DNA of 64,000 bases from Brachybacterium faecium DSM 4810 (GTDB taxonomy: Bacteria > Actinomycetota > Actinomycetes > Actinomycetales > Dermabacteraceae). Each line of letters opens with the position of its first letter. The first letter of the stretch is position 1. The stretch covers positions 1,612,001-1,676,000 of the forward strand of contig CP001643.1 of NCBI GenBank assembly GCA_000023405.1, read 5' to 3'. A model generated the notes under the pieces. The model worked only from the letters and a program-made list of their open reading frames with translations, searched no databases and was not told where the DNA came from. Positions 24,806 to 36,414 of this stretch are shown here, one piece after another. Made by a program: the position numbers and the translations under genes.

Positions 24806-25602
24806 GCCCCGCACAGCCGCCGACGCCCTCGGAGCCCGTCCCGGCCCCGCTGCCGTCGCCCGACGCGCCGACGCCGGAGAGCCCCGCGCCGGCCGATGCC
24901 CGCCACCCTGCCCCCGAGCAGCCCGCGGACCAGCTGCCCGATGAGCACCCGCACGCGCTGCCGGGCCGTCGCCGCAGCGGCCTGGGCGCCGTGCTCCAGG
25001 AGGAGGAGTTCTCGGCCGCCGACGCCATCGGCGGGCCGCGCGGCATCGTCGAATCGGTGCTGCCCACGCTGCTGTTCGTGGTGCTCTTCGTGCTCACCCG
25101 CTCGGTGATGATCGCCGGCATCACCGCGACGGCGGTGGTGCTCGTGCTGCTGGTGGCGCGGATCCTCCAACGGGAGAGCCCCGGCACCGTCCTCGGCGGT
25201 CTGGTGGGCGTCGCGCTGGGCGCCGTGCTCGCGATCCGCTCGGGAGAGGGCTCGGACTTCTACTGGCCCGGCATCGTCACCAACGCCGTCGCCCTGCTCG
25301 TGCTGGGCTTCTCCCTCGCGCTCCGGCGCCCGCTGGTAGGACTGCTGGTGGGCCTGCTGGATCCTCGGGTCGCTGACTGGGCCGAGGACCGCGACGCCCG
25401 CCGCGTCTACACCCGCGCCACGCTGCTCTTCGCCGGCCTGTACGTCGCGAAGCTCGCCGTGCAGCTGCCTCTGCTGCTGACCGGTCAGGTGGCCGCGCTG
25501 GGGGCCGCGAAGATCGCGATGGGACTGCCGGCCTTCGCGGTGATCGCCTATCTCGTGTGGCTCATGCACCGCGGCCTGCTGGTGAGGCGCGGGCAGCGCT
25601 GA
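24802..25602 (+). CDS. DUF3159 membrane protein
   Basis: A 266-residue membrane protein. The first 65 residues are Pro-rich and cytoplasmic. The DUF3159 domain follows, with GGPRGIVESVLPTLLFVVLFVLTRSV and at least five hydrophobic helices, among them VLGGLVGVALGAVLAI and IVTNAVALLVLGFSLALRRPLVG. DUF3159 and DUF3710 genes are regularly paired with dut in actinobacteria. Its function is not established. ATGA overlap with the upstream gene. Confidence 0.9.
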   Translation: MSPAQPPTPSEPVPAPLPSPDAPTPESPAPADARHPAPEQPADQLPDEHPHALPGRRRSGLGAVLQEEEFSAADAIGGPRGIVESVLPTLLFVVLFVLTRSVMIAGITATAVVLVLLVARILQRESPGTVLGGLVGVALGAVLAIRSGEGSDFYWPGIVTNAVALLVLGFSLALRRPLVGLLVGLLDPRVADWAEDRDARRVYTRATLLFAGLYVAKLAVQLPLLLTGQVAALGAAKIAMGLPAFAVIAYLVWLMHRGLLVRRGQR

Positions 25603-25798
25603 CCCACACCTCCTCCCGCCCCGGCGCGGCACTTGCGGCGCCGGTTGCGCGAGGGTCGTCCACTGGATGAGACAATGGGTGCCGGGCAGTCCCGTGCACG
25701 GCCGCGAGCCGCCGGGCCCCGCCCTCCTGAACGAGCACCATCTGAACGAGCAGCCACGGTCCGTCTCGCCTGCGAGACGGACGGGAAGAGAGTGTCCG

Positions 25799-27121
25799 AT
25801 GATCGCGGATGCAGAACGAGTGCCGAGCGGCCCCGCCCTCGGCGATCGCCTCCTCACCCTCACCGTCGGCCCTCCCGCGGCCGGCGGCACCTTCGTGGCC
25901 CGTCACGAGGGCCGCGTGGTGTTCGTCCGCGGTACGGCGCCGGGGGAGACCGTCACCGCCCGACTGCTCGACGACCCCCGCGAGAAGGCCGACGCCCGCT
26001 TCTGGCGCGCCGAGGCATTGGACGTGCTCGAAGCCGGCGTGGACCGTGTCCCCACCGTCTGGGAGGAAGCCGGGGTCGACGGCGTCGGCGGCGCGGAATG
26101 GGCGCACATCGCGCTGCCGGCGCAGCGCCGCATCGCCAGCGAGGTGATGCAGGAGCTCCTGCGCCGCGCCGGGGTGACCAGCTTTCCGATCGAGCAGGTG
26201 CAGGTCGAGCCCGCACCGCATGACGTGGACGGTCTCGCCTGGCGCACCCGCGTGCGCTACGCGGTCGACGCCGAGGGGCGCATCGGCATGCGCGGCTGGC
26301 GCTCCCACGAGGTGCGGCCCGTGGGCGAGGACCCGCTGTCGGCCCAGGCCGTGCGCGAGCTGCGCCTGGGGGAGTGGACGGCACCGGAGGGGACCGAGGC
26401 GATCGACGCCGTCGCGCCGTCGACCGGCCCCGCCTCGGTGGTGCTGATCGGCCGCGATCTCGACCCCGCGAGCGTGCAGATCCCGGAGTCCTGGGGTGAC
26501 GCGGACGTCGCGGTGCGCAATGCCCGCGGCACGGTCATGCTGCGCGGCGAGGGCACGGTCCACGAGCGGGTGGGGGAGCGGATGTTCACCGTCAGCGCCA
26601 CCGGCTTCTGGCAGTCCCACCGCCGCGCCGCCGAGCTGCTCTCCGATGTGGTCCGCACCGCGCTGGGCGTCCCGGAGGGCGGCAGCGCCTGGGATCTCTA
26701 CGGCGGCGTCGGGCTCTTCTCCGCGGTGGCCGCGGAGCAGGTGGGCCCCGAGGGCACGGTCGTCTCCGTCGAGGGCAACCGCCGCGCCTCCCAGCTCGCC
26801 GCCGAGAACCTCGAGGACCTGCCGCAGGTCAGCACCGCCACGGCGGACGTCACCGACTGGGTCACGGCCCGGCGAGGCGGCGTCGACACGGTGGTGCTGG
26901 ACCCGCCGCGCACCGGTGCCGGGGTCGAGCTGATGGGGCTGCTGGCCACCGCCGTGCGGCAGAGGATCGTCTACGTCTCCTGCGAGCCGGCCACGCTCGC
27001 GCGGGACCTCGCCGCGATCGAGAAGAAGGGTTGGCGCCTCGCGGATCTGCGCGCCTTCGACCTCTTCCCGCACACCCACCACATCGAGTCCGTCGCCGTC
27101 CTGGAGCGGGCCACCAGCTGA
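25799..27121 (+). CDS. Class I SAM-dependent RNA methyltransferase, TrmA/RlmD family
   Basis: A 440-residue uracil-C5 RNA methyltransferase. A TRAM-like beta-barrel occupies about 18-75 (FVARHEGRVVFVRGTAPGETV). The methyltransferase core has FTVSATGFWQSHRRAAELL, the SAM loop DLYGGVGLFSAVAA, VLDPPRTGAG, the catalytic cysteine in YVSCEPATLARDL and a C-terminal glutamate in HHIESVAVLERA. The rRNA or tRNA target cannot be told from sequence. The ATG start is placed after a GGGAAGAGAG stretch; earlier in-frame codons do not look like the family. Confidence 0.93.
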   Translation: MIADAERVPSGPALGDRLLTLTVGPPAAGGTFVARHEGRVVFVRGTAPGETVTARLLDDPREKADARFWRAEALDVLEAGVDRVPTVWEEAGVDGVGGAEWAHIALPAQRRIASEVMQELLRRAGVTSFPIEQVQVEPAPHDVDGLAWRTRVRYAVDAEGRIGMRGWRSHEVRPVGEDPLSAQAVRELRLGEWTAPEGTEAIDAVAPSTGPASVVLIGRDLDPASVQIPESWGDADVAVRNARGTVMLRGEGTVHERVGERMFTVSATGFWQSHRRAAELLSDVVRTALGVPEGGSAWDLYGGVGLFSAVAAEQVGPEGTVVSVEGNRRASQLAAENLEDLPQVSTATADVTDWVTARRGGVDTVVLDPPRTGAGVELMGLLATAVRQRIVYVSCEPATLARDLAAIEKKGWRLADLRAFDLFPHTHHIESVAVLERATS

Positions 27122-27161
27122 GCGACGTGCTGCGAGCCTGCGAGCGGTAGGAGCTCAGCGG
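27120..27161. repeat. Diverged copy of the acnA-end repeat
   Basis: The bases directly after the methyltransferase stop resemble the repeat found after acnA: GAGCGACGTGCTGCGAG, then GAGCGGTAGGAGCTC. About 30 of 36 positions appear to agree when aligned with a small gap; this is an estimate by eye. Confidence 0.5.
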
Positions 27162-27197
27162 GTCACACAGGGCCTGAGGCGATGGCGCGCCACGCAG

Positions 27198-27212
27198 CTG
27201 ACAGCCTGTCAG
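27198..27212. promoter_or_regulatory. Inverted repeat CTGACAG-C-CTGTCAG upstream of acnA
   Basis: A perfect 7-1-7 inverted repeat about 180 bp before acnA and 20 bp upstream of a TATTAT hexamer. It is a candidate regulator-binding site. Confidence 0.55.
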
Positions 27213-27232
27213 GACGAGGGCCCGAATCGTGG

Positions 27233-27258
27233 TATTATTTATCTTGACTTCAAGATAA
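27233..27258. promoter_or_regulatory. TATTAT -10 and MarR-type palindrome upstream of acnA
   Basis: TATTAT (27233-27238) is followed immediately by the perfect palindrome TTATCTTGACTTCAAGATAA (27239-27258; 9-bp arms, 2-bp centre). The TTGA-N2-TCAA core is typical of MarR-family operators. A repressor bound here would cover the transcription start from TATTAT. A second possible -10, TACGAT, lies at 27354-27359. Confidence 0.6.
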
Positions 27259-27394
27259 CTGCCGGTTCGGACCGGCAACCCCCTCTGTCCACCTGCACGG
27301 ACGTCGTTCCGCGGTGAGGTGCGCGTTCGCCCGCCGTGCGCGACGGACGCGCCTACGATGGAGGGGTCAATCCCACACCAAAGGAGTGCGCCTG

Positions 27395-30171
<2,777 letters not shown>

Positions 30172-30181
<10 letters not shown>

Positions 30182-30270
30182 GCGACGAGCTGCGAGGGAC
30201 GAGCGGCAGGAGCTCGGGCAGATGAGCGCCGCCTGAGCGACGAGCTGCGAGGGACGAGCGGCAGGAGCTC
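30172..30270. repeat. Two perfect 44-bp direct repeats at the acnA 3' end
   Basis: Copy 1 (30172-30215) contains the last Ala codons and stop of acnA; copy 2 (30227-30270) repeats the same 44 bases after an 11-bp spacer. A third, truncated copy of about 13 bp (CGCCTGAGCGACG) starts near 30285. The unit contains GAGCTGC and GCAGGAGCTC-like arms that could pair weakly. Confidence 0.9.
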
Positions 30271-30319
30271 AGGCTGAGGAGAATCGCCTGAGCGACGCGT
30301 CAGCTCGGACTGCGCCCGG

Positions 30320-30346
30320 CGCCCCGGCCCTGCAAGGGTCGGGGCG
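30320..30346 (+). terminator. Terminator-like hairpin after acnA
   Basis: A 12-bp stem with one G-U pair and a GCA loop, about 140 bp downstream of acnA. Confidence 0.65.
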
Positions 30347-30418
30347 TCGTCGCGTTCCGTGGCAGAGGTGCCCTGCAGCTCCCTGGGGTGGCTCTGTCCG
30401 TGCACCGATGCGCGGCTC

Positions 30419-30438
30419 GTGTGCACTGCGATGCACAC
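30419..30438. promoter_or_regulatory. Inverted repeat GTGTGCA-N6-TGCACAC upstream of dxs
   Basis: A perfect 7-6-7 inverted repeat about 125 bp before dxs, in the 380-bp acnA-dxs gap. A further TGTGCACA palindrome lies at 30471-30478. Regulatory function is only inferred. Confidence 0.45.
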
Positions 30439-30561
30439 CTCGGCCCGGGCCGGTGAAGCACCGGTGAAGATGTGCACAGATGTGACCATGTCGGCCGTTG
30501 ATCCTGGTCAGAACGTCGTACGCTGAGCGGGTCCGAGACCTTGAGCCGAGGAGGATCGCAC

Positions 30562-32499
30562 GTGTCGACGACTCAGGCGCACATCGTGCACACCGCGGGA
30601 GACGTCCCCGACGAGGTCGGGATCCCCGCTGATCCGGCGGCTCTGCGCGCGCTTCCCGCGACGGACCTCCCGGGCCTCGCCCGCACCCTGCGGCGCCGCC
30701 TGGTCGAGATCACCTCGCGCACCGGTGGGCACCTGGGCCCCAACCTCGGGGTCGTGGAGCTGACGATCGCGCTGCACCGCGAGTTCGACTCGCCCCGCGA
30801 GGCGATCGTCTTCGACACCGGCCATCAGGCATACGTCCACAAGATGCTCACCGGCCGCGCCGACCTCGAGGGGCTGCGCAGCGCCGGCGGGACCTCCGGC
30901 TACCCGGACCGGCGCGAATCCGCGCACGACGTGGTCGAGAACTCCCATGCCTCCGGATCGGTCGCGTGGGCTCACGGCATCGAGCGGGCCCATCGTCTCC
31001 GCGGCGAGCCGGCCGTCGCCGTCGCCGTCGCCGGGGACGGGGCGCTGACCGGGGGCGTGGGCCTCGAGGCGCTCAACGACCTGGGCTCGGACCTCGGCTC
31101 GCGCACCGTGGTGGTGCTCAACGACAACACCCGCTCCTACGCCCCGACGGTCGGAGGGCTCGCGGGCCACCTGCGCGACCTGCGCACGGGTGGCGCTGCT
31201 GCCGGCGGCGAGGTCGACGGGGCGGCTGCCCGGCGCCGCCCCGACGCCGAGACCGACCTGTTCAGCCGGCTCGGACTGACCTACCTGGGCCCGATCGACG
31301 GGCACGACCTCGCCGCGCTCGCGCAGGCCTTCCACGAAGCGCGCGAGGCGGCGGAGGATCCGGCCCGCGCCGGGGTCGTCGTCCATGTCGTCACCCGCAA
31401 GGGGGCCGGCTTCGAGCGGGCCGAGGCCGATGCCATGGACCACTGGCACGCCACCGGCCCCTTCGCGCTCGAGGCATCCGCCGGGCCCGACGATCCGGTG
31501 CCGCCACCGGCGGACGAGACCGCGCCGCCGACCACCTGGACCGCCCGGCTGGGCTCGGCGCTGCTCGAGGCCGCCGAGGAGGACGAGCGGGTCGTGGCGA
31601 TCAGCGCGGCGATGATCGATCCGGTCGGTCTCACGCCGATGCAGCGCGCGCTGCCCGAGCGGGTGCTCGACGTCGGCATCGCCGAGCAGCTCGCCGTGGA
31701 CACCGCTGCAGGGCTCTCCCACGGGGGCGCCCGCCCCGTGGTCAGCCTCTACTCGACCTTCCTCAACCGTGCCTTCGACCAGCTGCTGCTGGACGTCGCC
31801 CTCCACGGGGAGGATGTCACGCTCACGCTCGACCGAGCGGGCGTGACCGGTGACGACGGCCCCAGCCACCACGGCATCTGGGACCTCGCGGTCGCCGCGC
31901 AGGTGCCCGGGCTCTCGCTGTGGGCACCGCGCGACGGCGAACGGCTCACCGAGTCCGTGCCGGCAGCGCTGGGCACCGCCGGCACCTCGATCGTGCGCTT
32001 CCCCAAGGGCGCCTGCCCCGCGCCGCTGCCCGCGCAGGAGCCGCATGCGGCCGGTGACGTGCTCTGCGGGGATCCCGCCGCCGAGATCGACGTGCTGGTC
32101 GTGTCCATCGGCGCGCTCGCGCACCGTGCGGTCGACGCCGCCGGGGCCGTGGCGCACGGCGATGCGGAGCAGGGGGAGAGCAGGCCCGGCCAGCACCGCC
32201 CGAACATCGTCGTCCTGGACCCCGTGCGCGCCCTGCCGCTGGAGGAGGCGCTGCTCGATCTCGCCGCAGCCTCTCGCGCGGTGGTCACCGTGGAGGACGG
32301 CGTCGCGGAGCGCGGCATCGGCGCGGCCCTCGCAGTGCGGCTCGCCCAGCGGGCCACCCGCACCGCACCTGCGCCCCTCCTGCGGGTGCTCGGGGTCGCG
32401 CAGGAGTTCATCCCGCACGCGAAGCGCGACGCGATCCTCAGCGAGAACGGTCTGGACGCCGCGGGGATCGCCCGCACCGTCCGCACCGTGCTGGCCTGA
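30562..32499 (+). CDS. dxs: 1-deoxy-D-xylulose-5-phosphate synthase
   Basis: A 645-residue thiamine-diphosphate enzyme that condenses pyruvate and glyceraldehyde 3-phosphate, the first step of the MEP isoprenoid pathway. Present are the substrate histidine motif RTGGHLGPNLGVVELT, the ThDP/Mg motif GDGALTGGVGLEALN, the catalytic Glu in DVGIAEQLAVDTAAG, and DRAGVTGDDGPSHHGIWDL. The GTG start has AGGAGG 7 nt upstream; a TTG seven codons earlier overlaps that site and is unlikely. It fits with the prenyl synthase gene elsewhere in the window. Confidence 0.96.
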   Translation: MSTTQAHIVHTAGDVPDEVGIPADPAALRALPATDLPGLARTLRRRLVEITSRTGGHLGPNLGVVELTIALHREFDSPREAIVFDTGHQAYVHKMLTGRADLEGLRSAGGTSGYPDRRESAHDVVENSHASGSVAWAHGIERAHRLRGEPAVAVAVAGDGALTGGVGLEALNDLGSDLGSRTVVVLNDNTRSYAPTVGGLAGHLRDLRTGGAAAGGEVDGAAARRRPDAETDLFSRLGLTYLGPIDGHDLAALAQAFHEAREAAEDPARAGVVVHVVTRKGAGFERAEADAMDHWHATGPFALEASAGPDDPVPPPADETAPPTTWTARLGSALLEAAEEDERVVAISAAMIDPVGLTPMQRALPERVLDVGIAEQLAVDTAAGLSHGGARPVVSLYSTFLNRAFDQLLLDVALHGEDVTLTLDRAGVTGDDGPSHHGIWDLAVAAQVPGLSLWAPRDGERLTESVPAALGTAGTSIVRFPKGACPAPLPAQEPHAAGDVLCGDPAAEIDVLVVSIGALAHRAVDAAGAVAHGDAEQGESRPGQHRPNIVVLDPVRALPLEEALLDLAAASRAVVTVEDGVAERGIGAALAVRLAQRATRTAPAPLLRVLGVAQEFIPHAKRDAILSENGLDAAGIARTVRTVLA

Positions 32500-32584
32500 G
32501 GGCTGCGCGGGGGCAGTCCGGCGGCCGCCGCGCACCGACCAGCCGGTGGCGGCAGCGGCCAGCGCACCGTGGCTGCTCGGGCGG

Positions 32585-33406
32585 TCAGCCCAGCGAGCTG
32601 CGCGGAGAGGGGTCGTCGTCCCGGGCGGTGAGGATCAGCGGCGGCCCGTCGGTCACCTGCAGCGTGTGCTCCGCGTGGGCGCCGCGGGAGCCGTCGGCCG
32701 CGAGCTGGGTCCAGCCATCGCGCTCGTCCACCACGAGCTCGGAGGTGGTGGGCACGAGGAACGGCTCGACGGTGATCAGCTGCCCGGCCACGAGCTCGAT
32801 GCCGCCGCCGGGGGTGCCGTGGTTGGGCACGAACGGGGCCTCGTGCATGGTGCGCCCCACCCCGTGGCCGCCGAAGCGGTCGTTGATCGAGTAGCCGAGC
32901 CCGTGCGCCTCGGTCATCACCGCGTGGCCGATGTCGCCCACGGTGTTCCCGGCCCGGACCTGGTCGATCCCGGCCCACATCACCTGCTCCGTGTCCCGGA
33001 TCAGCTGGAGATCCTCGTCGCGGGGCGTGCCCACGGTGATCGACAGGCAGGAATCGGCCACCCAGCCCTCGACCTCGACCGCGAAGTCGAGGGAGAGCAG
33101 GTCGCCGTCGGCGAGGGTCCGATCGTACGGGCGCCCGTGCAGCACCCCGTCGTTCAGCGAGGTGCAGATGACGTACCCGAAGGGCGAGGCGCCGAACACC
33201 GGGTGGTAGTCGAGGTAGCAGCTGGTCGCGCCGGCCTCGCGGATCATCCGGTGCGCCTCCGCGTCGATGTCGAGCAGGTTCCAGCCCACGTCGACGACCT
33301 CCCGCAGATGGGAGAGGACCGAGGCGACGAACTCCCCGGCCGGGAGGGCCTGCTCGTAGGTGGGCAGCTCGTGGAGCGAGCCGCGCCGGCGCCGGCCGAG
33401 GATCAT
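32585..33406 (-). CDS. map: Methionine aminopeptidase, type I
   Basis: A 273-residue metallo-aminopeptidase that removes N-terminal methionine from new proteins. The five metal ligands are visible in LLSLDFAVEVEGWVADSC (two Asp), GGHGVGRTMHEAP (His), LITVEPFLV (Glu) and GAHAEHTLQV (Glu). GGAGG lies 4-5 nt before the ATG. Its ATG overlaps the stop of ctaA (ATGA), so the two are co-translated. It is convergent with dxs. Confidence 0.95.
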   Translation of the reverse strand: MILGRRRRGSLHELPTYEQALPAGEFVASVLSHLREVVDVGWNLLDIDAEAHRMIREAGATSCYLDYHPVFGASPFGYVICTSLNDGVLHGRPYDRTLADGDLLSLDFAVEVEGWVADSCLSITVGTPRDEDLQLIRDTEQVMWAGIDQVRAGNTVGDIGHAVMTEAHGLGYSINDRFGGHGVGRTMHEAPFVPNHGTPGGGIELVAGQLITVEPFLVPTTSELVVDERDGWTQLAADGSRGAHAEHTLQVTDGPPLILTARDDDPSPRSSLG

Positions 33407-34434
33407 CGTGCCTCCGTGGGATCGAGGGTGGGCCGAGAGGTGCCTGTGGCGGGTGCCGGATCCTGCCAGGTGACCAGGCGTGCACCGACCCAGGCGATCG
33501 CGGCCGCGAACAGCGCGGCCCCGATGAGGTGCAGGAACACCACGAGCTCGGGCAGGCCGAGGAAGTACTGGATGTAGCCGATCACGCCCTGGGCGAGGGT
33601 CAGCACGAGCAGCCACCAGGCGGCGACGATCGCCTCGCGCCGTGCGCGGGCGCGGTGCAGCACCACCAGCAGCGCTGCGAGCAGGATGCAGAAGGCGTAG
33701 ACCGCGATCGCGTGGAGGCGGGAGGCCATGATCGGGCTCAGCGCGATCCGGGTGACCTCCCCTGCATCGCCCGAGTGCGGGCCGGTGCCGGTGACGATCG
33801 TGCCGAGCACCAGGACGGTGAAGCCGGCCGCCGCGAGCGGCACGAACAGCGCGAGGGCACGGGCCGGGACCGCCAGCCGCGCCGCGCCGTCCCCGTCGTA
33901 GAGGCGCACCAGCAGCACCATCGAGGCCGCGCCCAGCAGCGGCGAGATCAGGAAGTGCGGGCTCACCAGGCCGGGGTGCAGGTCGAGCCAGACGACGAAG
34001 GCGCCCAGCAGCGCCTGCAGCGCGGTGCCGATCAGCGGCACGAGGGCCAGGCGGCGGAAGCCGACGCCCTTGTGGCCCAGCCAGCGCCAGGTCACGACCA
34101 GCACCGCGATCGCGAACACGCTCAGCACCCCGGTGAGGGAGCGGTTGCCGAACTCCACGAAGGGGTGGATTCCGGAGGCCATCGACAGCTGCGGCGTGAA
34201 CTGGCCGGGCTCGCAGTTCGGCCACGAGGAGCAGCCCAGGCCGCTGCCCGTCAACCGCACCGCGCCGCCGGAGAGGATGATGCCCATCTGGCTGAGGAGG
34301 TTGCCCCAGAACACCACAGCGGCCACTCGCGCCCGTCGTCGGGGCCCCCATGAGGGCAGGCGGCTGTCGGGCAGGGTGGTGATGCGCCCATGGGCTTCGG
34401 GACGGCGCACGGCGGGCGCGGCAGGGCTGGACAT
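33403..34434 (-). CDS. ctaA: Heme A synthase (COX15/CtaA)
   Basis: A 343-residue membrane enzyme with about eight helices that oxidises heme O to heme A for cytochrome c oxidase. Visible features are the first-helix SGGAVRLTGSGLGCSSWPNCEPG, with the cysteine pair and the catalytic glutamate of bacterial CtaA, and histidines in GIHPFVEFGNRSLTG, RLHAIAVYAF and FLHLIGAALF. The position next to a two-gene ABC exporter and the suf cluster is the same as in mycobacteria (Rv1456c-Rv1458c). TAGAAT lies 7 nt before the ATG, suggesting a leaderless message. Confidence 0.93.
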   Translation of the reverse strand: MSSPAAPAVRRPEAHGRITTLPDSRLPSWGPRRRARVAAVVFWGNLLSQMGIILSGGAVRLTGSGLGCSSWPNCEPGQFTPQLSMASGIHPFVEFGNRSLTGVLSVFAIAVLVVTWRWLGHKGVGFRRLALVPLIGTALQALLGAFVVWLDLHPGLVSPHFLISPLLGAASMVLLVRLYDGDGAARLAVPARALALFVPLAAAGFTVLVLGTIVTGTGPHSGDAGEVTRIALSPIMASRLHAIAVYAFCILLAALLVVLHRARARREAIVAAWWLLVLTLAQGVIGYIQYFLGLPELVVFLHLIGAALFAAAIAWVGARLVTWQDPAPATGTSRPTLDPTEAR

Positions 34435-34441
34435 GCGGCTG

Positions 34442-34447
34442 ATTCTA
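34442..34447 (-). promoter_or_regulatory. Putative -10 (TAGAAT) for leaderless ctaA mRNA
   Basis: On the minus strand TAGAAT is followed by seven bases and the ctaA ATG, with no Shine-Dalgarno. Confidence 0.5.
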
Positions 34448-34544
34448 GTTTCCCCGGCGGTGAATACGCTGAGCTGTGGGGGCGGATGCGACCGACGCCG
34501 CACCGCCGCGCCGTGCGGCGATGGGCGAGGTGCGGGGCCCGGGC

Positions 34545-35339
34545 TCAGCTGTCGGTCCAGCGGAACCAGCGCACGACGGCGAGCACGCCGGCGACCGCCC
34601 AGGCGAGCAGGACGAGGGCGGAGCCGGGGGAGAAGGGCCCGGTGGCGAGCGCGGCGCGCATCAGCTCGCCGAGCGCGCCCGAGGGCAGCAGGTCCACCAG
34701 GCCGCCCAGGATGCGCGGGTAGGCGGTGGCGGGGAAGGCGACACCGCCGACGGACACCAGCAGCAGGAAGACCAGGTTCGACACCGCGAGCACGGCCTCG
34801 GTGCGCAGGGTGCCGGCCACGAGCAGCCCCAGCGCTCCGAAGGCGATCGTGCCGACCAGCCAGATCGGGACCGCGCCGAGGAGGCCCAGGAGGCCCGGGC
34901 GCCAGCCGATGATCAGGGCGATGATGCCGAGCACCGTCACCTGCAGCACATGCGTGGCGAGGGTCGCGAGGATCTTGCCGGCGAGGTAGCCGCCGCGTCC
35001 CAGCGTTGTGGTCGCCACCCAGCGCAGCACTCCGTTGCGCCGGTCGAAGCCGGTGAGGATCGCCTGCGAGGTGAACGAGGTGGAGATCAGCGCGGTGGCG
35101 AAGGTCGCCGCGACGGCGGTGTCGATCGCGGGTACGCCCTCGAGCCGGCCGAGCGGGAGCAGCCACAGGCCGATCAGCACCATCGCGGGCAGGGCGACCG
35201 CGACCGTCAGCTGTTCGCCGTTGGACAGCAGGATGCGGGTCTCCATGCGGGCATGGGCGAGCACGCGCTGCAGCGCGGGCGCGGGGCGCGGGGCGCGGTC
35301 TGTGCGGGGCGCGGCAGGCGTGTCGGGCAGAGCGGTCAT
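34545..35339 (-). CDS. ABC transporter permease (ABC-2 type)
   Basis: A 264-residue membrane protein with about six helices: AVALPAMVLIGLWLLPL, VLQVTVLGIIALIIGW, LLGAVPIWLVGTIAFGALGLLVAG, AVLAVSNLVFLLLVSVGG and a last segment, SALVLLAWAVAGVLAVVRWF. It corresponds to mycobacterial Rv1457c. It starts inside the stop of the ATPase gene (ATGA) and likely forms an exporter with it. The substrate is unknown; the constant association with ctaA suggests a heme- or membrane-related role, but this is inference. Confidence 0.9.
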   Translation of the reverse strand: MTALPDTPAAPRTDRAPRPAPALQRVLAHARMETRILLSNGEQLTVAVALPAMVLIGLWLLPLGRLEGVPAIDTAVAATFATALISTSFTSQAILTGFDRRNGVLRWVATTTLGRGGYLAGKILATLATHVLQVTVLGIIALIIGWRPGLLGLLGAVPIWLVGTIAFGALGLLVAGTLRTEAVLAVSNLVFLLLVSVGGVAFPATAYPRILGGLVDLLPSGALGELMRAALATGPFSPGSALVLLAWAVAGVLAVVRWFRWTDS

Positions 35340-36319
35340 CGGCGGTGCTCCTGGGTCGGGGCGGTCTCCGCAGTCCCAGCGGTCGCGGCGGACGCGGCAG
35401 CAGCGGCTGTCGGCGTGGAGGCAGCGGGGCCGGCCGCGCGCTCCGAGTGGCCGTCCTCGTCCCGTCCGTCCTCGTCCATCAGATCCAGCAGCACGGATTC
35501 GAGATCGGCCGCGCCGCCCGTGGCGATCTCGATCGAGGCTCCGTGACGGGCTGCTGCTGCGCGCAGGTCGGCCTCGAGGGAGGGCACGGACTCGGGCGCG
35601 ACCCCGGTGGCCGTCGCCTGCACCACCACCGCGCCGTCGGGCGCGCGGTGATCGCTGATCACCTCCTGGACGCTGCCGGAGGCGAGCACGCGACCCCGGG
35701 AGATCACGCGGACCGCATCGGCCAGGCCCACCACGTCGTCCATCAGATGGGTGGTGAGCACCACGGCGGTCCCGGTGCGGGCGAGGGCGCGGATCAGCTC
35801 CCGCACCCGGCGGCGGATCGAGGGGTCCATGCCGGCGGTCGGCTCGTCGAGGAAGACCAGATCCGGTCGACCGATGATGGCCAGCGCGAGGGCCAGGCGC
35901 TGGCGCTGGCCGCCCGAGAGCCGCCGCACCAGGGTGCGCGCGAAGTCGTCGATGCCGAGGTGCTCGGCCACCTCGTCGGCGTCGAGCGGGTTCGCGTGCA
36001 GGCTCGCCCCGTAGCGCAGCAGCTGCATCGCACTGGCGCCGGAGGTGAGGCCGCCGTCCTGGATCATCACCCCCACGCGGGCCCGGTGCTCGGGGCTCGA
36101 GCGCCAGGGGTCCGCGCCGAGCACCCGCACGGTGCCGGAGTCGGGGCGGAGCAGCCCGGTGGCGCAGGAGATGGCGGTGGTCTTCCCGGCGCCGTTGGGA
36201 CCGAGCAGCGCGGTGACGGCGCCGCGCTCGGCGATGAGGCTCAGCCCGTCCAGCGCGCGGACGGAGCCGTAGCTGAGGGTGAGGTCGTCGGCGACGAGGG
36301 CGGGGGAGTGGTCGTCCAT
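35336..36319 (-). CDS. ABC transporter ATP-binding protein
   Basis: A 327-residue ATPase. Walker A is LLGPNGAGKTTAI, the signature RRLSGGQRQRLALALAI, Walker B LVFLDEPTAGMD, and the switch histidine TTHLMDD. Residues after about 220 form a DUF4162-like tail and an Ala/Thr-rich, poorly conserved C-terminal extension (about 45 residues). No good ribosome site precedes the ATG at 36319; ATG 36331 is a possible alternative giving four more residues. It drives the permease encoded directly downstream. Confidence 0.92.
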   Translation of the reverse strand: MDDHSPALVADDLTLSYGSVRALDGLSLIAERGAVTALLGPNGAGKTTAISCATGLLRPDSGTVRVLGADPWRSSPEHRARVGVMIQDGGLTSGASAMQLLRYGASLHANPLDADEVAEHLGIDDFARTLVRRLSGGQRQRLALALAIIGRPDLVFLDEPTAGMDPSIRRRVRELIRALARTGTAVVLTTHLMDDVVGLADAVRVISRGRVLASGSVQEVISDHRAPDGAVVVQATATGVAPESVPSLEADLRAAAARHGASIEIATGGAADLESVLLDLMDEDGRDEDGHSERAAGPAASTPTAAAAASAATAGTAETAPTQEHRR

Positions 36320-36414
36320 GGCGCGCACCATCGTAGGCCGCGCGGCCCGGGAACAGCCTCTCGACGTGAGCGAACGGTCACGCCGCCGCCGGGCCCCCGG
36401 GCCGCCGGGCGAAC

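Noticed and set aside
32524..32554. Hairpin between dxs and map
   Set aside because: The stem has several bulges and no T-run; too weak to list as a terminator.
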